A stretch of DNA of 64,000 nucleotides, taken from the NCBI GenBank assembly GCA_973895155.1, contig OZ316898.1, forward strand, positions 10,850,001-10,914,000, written 5' to 3'. The notes below the pieces were generated by a model. That model ran no database searches and was not told the origin of the DNA. It was given only the letters and a program-made list of their open reading frames with translations. A program made the translations under genes and the position numbers. Each line of letters starts with the position of its first letter. Positions within the stretch are counted from its first letter, which is position 1. This stretch comes from Marsupella aquatica. Taxonomy: Eukaryota; Marchantiophyta. Shown in pieces: positions 57,977-64,000 of the stretch.

Positions 57977-60680
57977 TCAATCTTTGATGCCTTTGTATCC
58001 TCCTGCCTCCAGCTGTTGGGCAAGGGAACTATCCCCAGTCTTGATAATACGACCAGCTTCCTGAAATCAATCCATTAGCATGTCAATTTCATGCACTGAT
58101 TGCCACCATCATCCTCAACGTACAAAGGAATTCCAAAAGCGAGGAGCGTACCATGATATGGACGTAATTGGGCTTGATGTAGTCCAGGAGTCTTTGATAG
58201 TGAGTAATCATTAAAACGGCATTATCCGACTTTAAAAGACCATTGACTGCTGATGCTACATCCCTTAGTGCATCCACATCCAAGCCTGAATCAATCTCAT
58301 CAAGAATTGCCATATCGGCCTCCAAAACCTGAAGGTCCCCAACAAGTAAACTCGTCAAGTTTTTGACTTCCGGTTGCCAAAACTGCGATGGAGGGAGAGA
58401 GGGGAGAGGGGAGGGTGACAGAAGCAGCGATTTATGCCAATAACAATGATCCTAATATATGAGCAATAGTGAAGTTCCGCTTCATCCACACCATCGAACA
58501 TAGTATCACAGCTAACCAATTCCTGAACGAACTTGAGCACCCTAATAAGCAATCAGAATTTCGCAGGTCCAACGAGGAGAAGAGATGCACTAAAAGACGT
58601 TGATCATGTTGCATTTTGTAGTCTCGCCCTGTAATCTGGATAAGTCCTCAAAACAAGTCTGCTAATTCCGAGAACTATTTAGGACCTTTCCTACAGCTTT
58701 CTTCAGCAACAAAATTAACTTGGCCAATAGTAGAGCAGAGAGGTACTGCAAGGAAAGGAGGACTTTGGTGTGAAGTAAAAGCACCTACCGCTAACTGTAA
58801 GATCTCGTTCCGTTTCTTTTCACCCCCACTGAAGCCTTCATTGACGTTCCGATCCAGAAATGTTGGGTCCATATTCAAAGCCGCCAGCTTAGGTGACAAA
58901 TATCCATAAAACTGCACCACATTCAAGTCAACGACGTCTAAATCACCTGCTTTGATTACTTAGTTCACCGTGGCATTCCGGTGGAGAAGATTCTACAATA
59001 CTGGTGGTAACCTTGAAAATCTGAGCGATAGACCGGATTCCAGAAGGTGAAGTATTCATCCAAAGGAATGAACCAAGTCGACCAATGTTTTGCTAGTGAG
59101 CTGCTGCTATACCTCAAGAGGACCAAATTCAGGAAGGCCAAGGGCAGAACGGCGTGCATTGCATGCCATCCGTAAGAAATCCATATTGCTCACTCCTGGG
59201 ATCTCCACTGGAGATTGAAAACTCAGGAAAAGTCCAGAATGACTCCTCTCTTCGGGCGCTTTCTCAAACAAATTCTCCCCCTTAAAAGTTGCGGTCCCGC
59301 CTGTGACTTCGTAGTCTGGGTGGCCTACAAGAACCTGTATAAATATATATGTGTCAGTAAATTGAACCTGTTTTCATTTGGGATCATAAGATGCAGAACT
59401 CAATTCATGTACAGTAAGAGAAGGTGGGTGGGCTTGCCTTCGACAACGTGCTTTTCCCCGATCCATTTTTCCCCATAATTGCATGTATCTGCAGATCAAT
59501 CCACCACAGTTTTATCCCATTTGAGGTTACGATGCAAAGTGAATGTAATTGGAAGAAAAGGCCGGTAATTTGAAAAATCATGAATTCAATCTCAATTCTC
59601 ATCTCAGATCGGTTCACTTTGAGACAAACAAAGACAAAGTTTACTGTACTCTAGCTCCACGGCGGTGGCAAATTGTATATGGGAAACTCTGACCAAAACA
59701 ACTATTGGGAAGTGAATAGGCAAAGGCACAAGAAACGAGAACAGAGGCACTCCCTTCTCTAAGAGGGAACAACAGACAACCCCTTAACCAGAAAGGACAG
59801 CGACTGGATGGATGAATTTTTCGGTAGGAGTCCATATGATATTGGAAAGCTTGAACAAAGTGTCTCTGCTCTGCTTGCCCTTGGTGAACCTCGTTCATGT
59901 CCCAATATCAGTGTTCTATTGGCTGCACCACACCCAAAAACGCCTTCGAGATTCCTTTGCATTCGAAGCCTTCCGCTACTCCAGAGGGTATATGAGAAAA
60001 CTACTAAGGTGCTAACTAATGGAGAAATGAGGAATTATGAGTTGAATGATAGCTAGTGAAAGAGAGTATTTAAGCCAAGTCTCCAAACCGTCGGCACAGC
60101 GTCAGCACTGATAAGATTCACTGCCGCAGTCTTCTGGTCATCTTTTTAAACCCCGAAATCAGAATGGATGGGAGACAGAGGAGAGCATCAACTACGAACA
60201 GTAATTCGAAGACCCCGGAGTCCTCCTATCAAACCAAAAGCAAAATCATCTGCCAATGCAGAAGAAAACAAAACGAGAAATTAAGCCGTGAATTCAAACT
60301 CTCGTAAACACCTCTCCTTGCCGGATGACGAGATCCACGCCTCGCAAAATCTCCTTCCCGGAATCCGCCACGACAGCCGTCAACCCCTTCACTTCAAGCA
60401 GCACTTCTGCAGCCTTGTCTCCATCGAGGGCCGCCGGAGCCTCGACTTCTAGCGTCACCAACGCCGACAGCACCACAGCAGCACCACCCCGTCTCCCTTT
60501 CCTTGGTGCAGCACCAACACCGGATGTGCACGACAGAGAAGCCTTCAACTTCTTCTGCTGAAAGCCAAAGGGACACACGGCAACCATAGCTCCTCGGCCA
60601 TGGTCCAGACTCGCACTCCACGCTCTATCAGCAGCAGCTACCGATGAAGTGCCCAAGCACGTTGCCAAACTCGTTGCCAT
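57977..60680 (-). CDS. ABCI6: Plastid SufC-type ABC ATPase (ABC transporter I family member 6)
   Basis: ATPase of the plastid SUF system, which works with SufB and SufD in assembling Fe-S clusters. Six exons on the - strand join in phase to 341 residues: 60680-60312, 59488-59438, 59334-59113, 58911-58789, 58328-58152 and 58060-57977. Exon 1 gives a Ser/Ala-rich chloroplast transit peptide from MATSLATCLGTSS, then LLEVKGLTAVV. Walker A is GKNGSGKST, the Q-loop is SFQSPVEIPG, the signature is NEGFSGGEKKRNEI, Walker B is MAILDEIDSGLD, and the H-loop is MITHYQRLL. The end is ...GGYKGIKD. Length and motif order match plant homologues. The intron after Walker A has a GC donor (AAG then GCAAGC). For exon 4 I chose the acceptor that gives GPLE-FYGYLSPKL, because an upstream AG would bring a stop into frame. 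Confidence 0.96.
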
Positions 60681-60895
60681 ATCTCCGAACTCACTACACC
60701 AGCAAACTGGCAAATTCAGACACACAAAGGGACCGAGAGGCGGAGAGAGAAGGGCTCCCTGCGGGAGTCTAATTAATTGATAACGAGATTGTCGAGCATT
60801 CCGGGGATTGGGAAAGATGGCACACTGGAAGATGAGATTTGCTTCAATCTCTCTTGTCGATAACGAAACCGTAGGAGTTGAGATGGGATCCCTGC
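60590..60895 (-). repeat. Inverted duplication, ABCI6 side
   Basis: The reverse complement of this stretch matches 63110-63490. It covers the ABCI6 leader and the first codons of its transit peptide. Shared pieces include GGGATCCCATCTCAACTCCT, GCTCGACAATCTCG, GGTCCCTTTGTGTG and GGAGATATGGCAACGAG. Two insertions lengthen the other copy. Confidence 0.88.
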
Positions 60896-61620
60896 TGCAG
60901 GTTACCTCACTGTCGCCTTGCACTAGTTTGCAGTGAATTTTCTCTAAGTGCACACTACCACGAAGGTGTGCACTTAATGACGTTTTGCACTACTTCATAA
61001 GTGCAAACACTTTGAATTGGCACTTAAATCACCTCTGGCTATAAAAGGAGAAGTGTCCAAGACTTCTCCCTTCTTCTCCCTTTTCACATTCCTCTTCTTT
61101 GCTGTGAGACTTTGCTCCACAATTTGAGGAAAAGATACTAAAAATGGTAACTTGGTGGATGCGTATTTTGTCATGTTGTTATGGCTAGAGTCGCATTAAG
61201 GATTGCAATGGGCCCTCTGTCAGTTGACACTCTCATTACTTCCTAAATTGTACATCCCTGCCCTAAAAGTGATCCCCTACCTCATAAGTGCAAGCTTTAG
61301 TCTAGACAAATGATTTGCACTTACTGATAATTGTAAGTGGAAAGAATTGTGCACTTACCATAATATACAGGGTTATTTTTGTGTTTATCGCGCTCTTTTG
61401 CACTTTTTACCACAAGGTGCAAAATGGTTCAAAAAGGGCCAATTGGACACTTTGCAATTATCCAGGTTTGCACTTGTGGAGCACTTATAGAGACGTAAGT
61501 GTGTTGTCATCAGGGAAGGTAATTCAAGTAAAGTCAAGACTTGACTGGTGGGGTGTGGACTGGGTAGTCTCATAGTCGATTAGTCTCGCTAATCTTTAGT
61601 GTATTATTCTCTTTGTAAGT
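60896..61620. other. GCACTT-rich region with a TATA-like motif
   Basis: About ten GCACTT or AAGTGC words lie in roughly 600 bases. A good TATA motif (TATAAAAGG, 61040-61048) is followed by a pyrimidine-rich stretch. This could be a solo LTR or short non-autonomous retroelement, or a promoter; I found no terminal duplication that would decide it. Confidence 0.4.
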
Positions 61621-63109
61621 TTGCTCACTTTTATGTTCAAAAGTCAGGGCGTGTCAAAGTTCTCTGTAAAACAAATCGTTATGGACTGAAACCTTTCAGA
61701 TGTAAGATTCTTATGGGGCTTGTATTTAGATAGCCCATAACTCTACACGCCCTGGCCATAAAACAGTTTTATTGCGGCCATATCTCATTTATGCATTGTT
61801 TTGACACGCTCTAATCTGCTGTTTTCTCCTAAGTACTGAGCTTCCAAATCTAAATCTTTTGGCCGGGCTTGAAGAGCAATAATTCAATGGCTAGCATAGT
61901 ACAGGAGTCATGACACTTCAAGCACCCCCTGGCTAGCCTCGGAGGTCTCACTATACTGGAGCCCATCATCACTTGCAATGGTTTGAGGCCTCAAACACCC
62001 TAAATTTAAGAAAAGTAGACCTTTTTAACCCCAAGTCATTTCAAATGTTCAAATCTGGTTTTAAAATAGTATCTTCCTTCATAAGTTTCTCAATTTTATT
62101 CAAAAAATCCTAATGTTCTTTAGCAATAAATGTAAGTATTCATTTAGAACTAATAAATCTACCTGATACTGGTCACACATAATGTGTCATTTTTGTGAAA
62201 ATGAGACCCCCAAAAAATCAACCAGTGAAAGTTTATGAACTGTTTTGAGACTAAATGTTATGAACTGTTTGGAGACTAATTCTGGTGAAAATAGAGCACC
62301 GCGGGCCTTAAATGGGTTGTCTTCCCATTAGAGCATTATGGCCCACAATACCCTGTGAACATGAACTTACTATTTTTATAATTTATTTATTTATTTATAT
62401 CCAACAATGCTTACAAACTTTGGCCAAAGCACTCTTTTTACAGTATGAGAGCATCTCAAAGCTAGCAATTTTATGAACCTCAACTCCCTAGTTACCGGGA
62501 TTAAGGACACAAAAGTTATGGATTACCAAATTCATAGTCCATAACTTTTTCCCATAAGGATTGGTTCTATGTCATTACCATTAGTCACTCACTGTAGAGG
62601 TGAAAGGAAAACACAAAAACACAAAAACACATTTGTTGTCACCCTAACCTTTGAGACAACAAATGGTCAACACATGTTAGACCATTCCTTTGTAATTTCT
62701 ATCCTTTGACTCCCTAATATATCACACAACGTATATCCCACAACGCCTGTAACTAGTACGTTACCCTATGCAAAGGACACTAACAAGCGAACAAGGGTTG
62801 ATCTTGGCTCAACCGCGGCACCTGGGTGTCCCAAACTGGCCCATACACTTTGCGTATTGCTCCTAATTCCCACCAAAAACAGCAAATGGATAGAACGATG
62901 AAGCTACGTCACAAAGAGGAGACTGCAGCAGCAGAGTGGCAGTCGGTTGCCCCCGCGTTCCGCTTCTGCTTCCACATGTGAACGGCAATGGAGATTGAAT
63001 TGGAGAAAAGGACATCCAGCTTCACAGCTTGAGATCATACGACATAGCTCTGTTTTATTGTCTGTCACTCGCAATGCTGCTTGTGCTTTACTCCCGGGAG
63101 TGTACAAGG
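61621..63109. other. Gene-free region
   Basis: No gene is recognised. A short AT run (ATTTATTTATTTAT) lies near 62390 and an ACACAAAAACACAAAAAC repeat near 62620. Confidence 0.35.
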
Positions 63110-63490
63110 GATCCCATCTCAACTCCTGTCTTCTCGACTGGACTTCTTCACTTGACCCGACCTTCCGTTCCGTTCCGTTCCCTGCCCCTCTGCTCTGGCT
63201 CTGCTCTTTCCTGCTCTGTCTCCGATAGGAGAATCATGAGAGATTGAAGCAAATCTCATGTTCCAGTGGGCCATCTTTCCTAATCCCCGGAAGGCTCGAC
63301 AATCTCGAGCTCCCGCAGGAAGCGCATCTCCCTCTACTCACTGCCTGAATTTGCACTCGGTCCCTTTGTGTGCCTGAATTTGCCATTTTGCTGGTCTAGT
63401 GAGCTCGGAGATATGGCAACGAGCTTGGCCACTTCATCAGTAGCTGCGGCTGATAGAGCTGGATGGGGGGCGAGTCTGGACCATGGCCGA
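63110..63490 (+). repeat. Inverted duplication, right side
   Basis: Counterpart of 60590-60895 in opposite orientation, about 2.2 kb away. Identity is high around the start codon and falls off after GCGAGTCTGGACCATGG, where the two genes diverge. Confidence 0.88.
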
Positions 63491-64000
63491 GTATTCACCG
63501 AGCAGAAGCAGCACGTTGCAGTGCCAAGGAAGGGTGGGTATGGCGATGGAGCAGTGTCCTTGAGGAGGTCCTCTCTGTTCCCTCTTCTGCGGGAGAACCT
63601 AAAGTGGAGTAGTGTCGGGGCCCCGTCATTATCCAGACGAGCAATCGCGTCACCTCGGGGCGCTCTTGCAGGCGACTTGCGCAGAGAGCGACGGTGGATG
63701 TCCGAGGCTTCGTCAACCATGTTCTCCGGCCGGGGCGTTTGGCCAAGGTAGAGCATTCACTCGCAGAAAATTTTGAAGGCGTGTAATGCCTTTAAGAGCG
63801 GTCATTTTGGTGTGATTTTCAATTTACCATAGCTGCTCCCTTTTATTAAGAAGAGCGGCACTTTGCAGTGGAGAGACTCCGATTTTCTTTTGTGTGTTCA
63901 GTTGTAAGAGCTCAATATTTTGCTTCTTTGCAGCCAGGCGGAGCAGTCAAGTGATTGGCAATTCGATCCATTGGATTTAGGAGAAAATGTGACCTCGAGG
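63413..64000 (+). CDS. Chloroplast-targeted protein of unknown function, 3'-partial, with ABCI6-like start
   Basis: ATG 63413 opens MATSLATSSVAAADRAGW, which matches the ABCI6 transit-peptide start apart from small changes. After GASLDHGR the sequence is unrelated to ABCI6 (for example SSLFPLLREN and SLSRRAIASPRGALAGDLR). It is rich in Arg and Ser and poor in acidic residues, as transit peptides are. Exon 1 probably ends at 63747 (AAG then GTAGAG) and exon 2 starts at 63934. The phase then restores Ser and gives QAEQSSDWQFDPLDLGEN up to the window edge without a stop. I do not recognise the mature protein. It may be a real gene using a copied targeting exon, or a chance chimera. Confidence 0.6.

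Overview
This is nuclear DNA of a land plant. Genes are split into many short exons with GT-AG (occasionally GC-AG) introns. Two proteins carry chloroplast-type N-termini, there is a Root_cap-family secreted protein, and LTR retrotransposons, small DNA transposons and SINE-like repeats fill the spaces. The species cannot be named from the sequence; a seed-free plant is my guess, not a demonstrated fact. A run of 100 N at 23087-23186 marks an assembly gap. Exon limits come from reading GT-AG borders with matching phase, not from transcripts.

Left part (1-15.4 kb, + strand): the 3' two thirds of DNA topoisomerase II (its ATPase end lies before the window), then a 3.2-kb gap, then a complete condensin I kleisin subunit CAP-H in 14 exons. 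Both products act on mitotic chromosome structure. From 15.4 to 23 kb there is no recognisable gene, only a GA microsatellite, SINE-like copies, a hairpin-type repeat and short tandem repeats. The Root_cap gene sits at 23.4-25.5 kb, just after the assembly gap.

Middle (27.4-41.1 kb): a Ty1/copia element on the - strand with about 100-bp LTRs, split by a Ty3/gypsy element on the + strand (29419-36256) with about 1.08-kb LTRs. Both are broken by stops and frameshifts. The gypsy element has also lost its reverse-transcriptase core, while the reading frame stays open across the junction. To the right lies a small secreted stand-alone I9 (subtilisin propeptide-like) inhibitor gene at 41.6-43.3 kb.

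Right part: an EF-hand-like protein (47.9-50.5 kb, +) faces a small eight-exon coiled-coil gene (51.8-54.1 kb, -), which I rebuilt from phase-matched exons. Three copies of a 262-280-bp hAT-type MITE with 8-bp target duplications lie at 45.1, 46.3 and 54.4 kb; the last sits inside a 141-bp minisatellite. At 58-60.7 kb (-) is the plastid SufC-type ATPase (ABCI6). Its 5' leader and the start of its transit-peptide exon recur in inverted orientation at 63.1-63.5 kb, where they begin a different gene that runs off the right edge.
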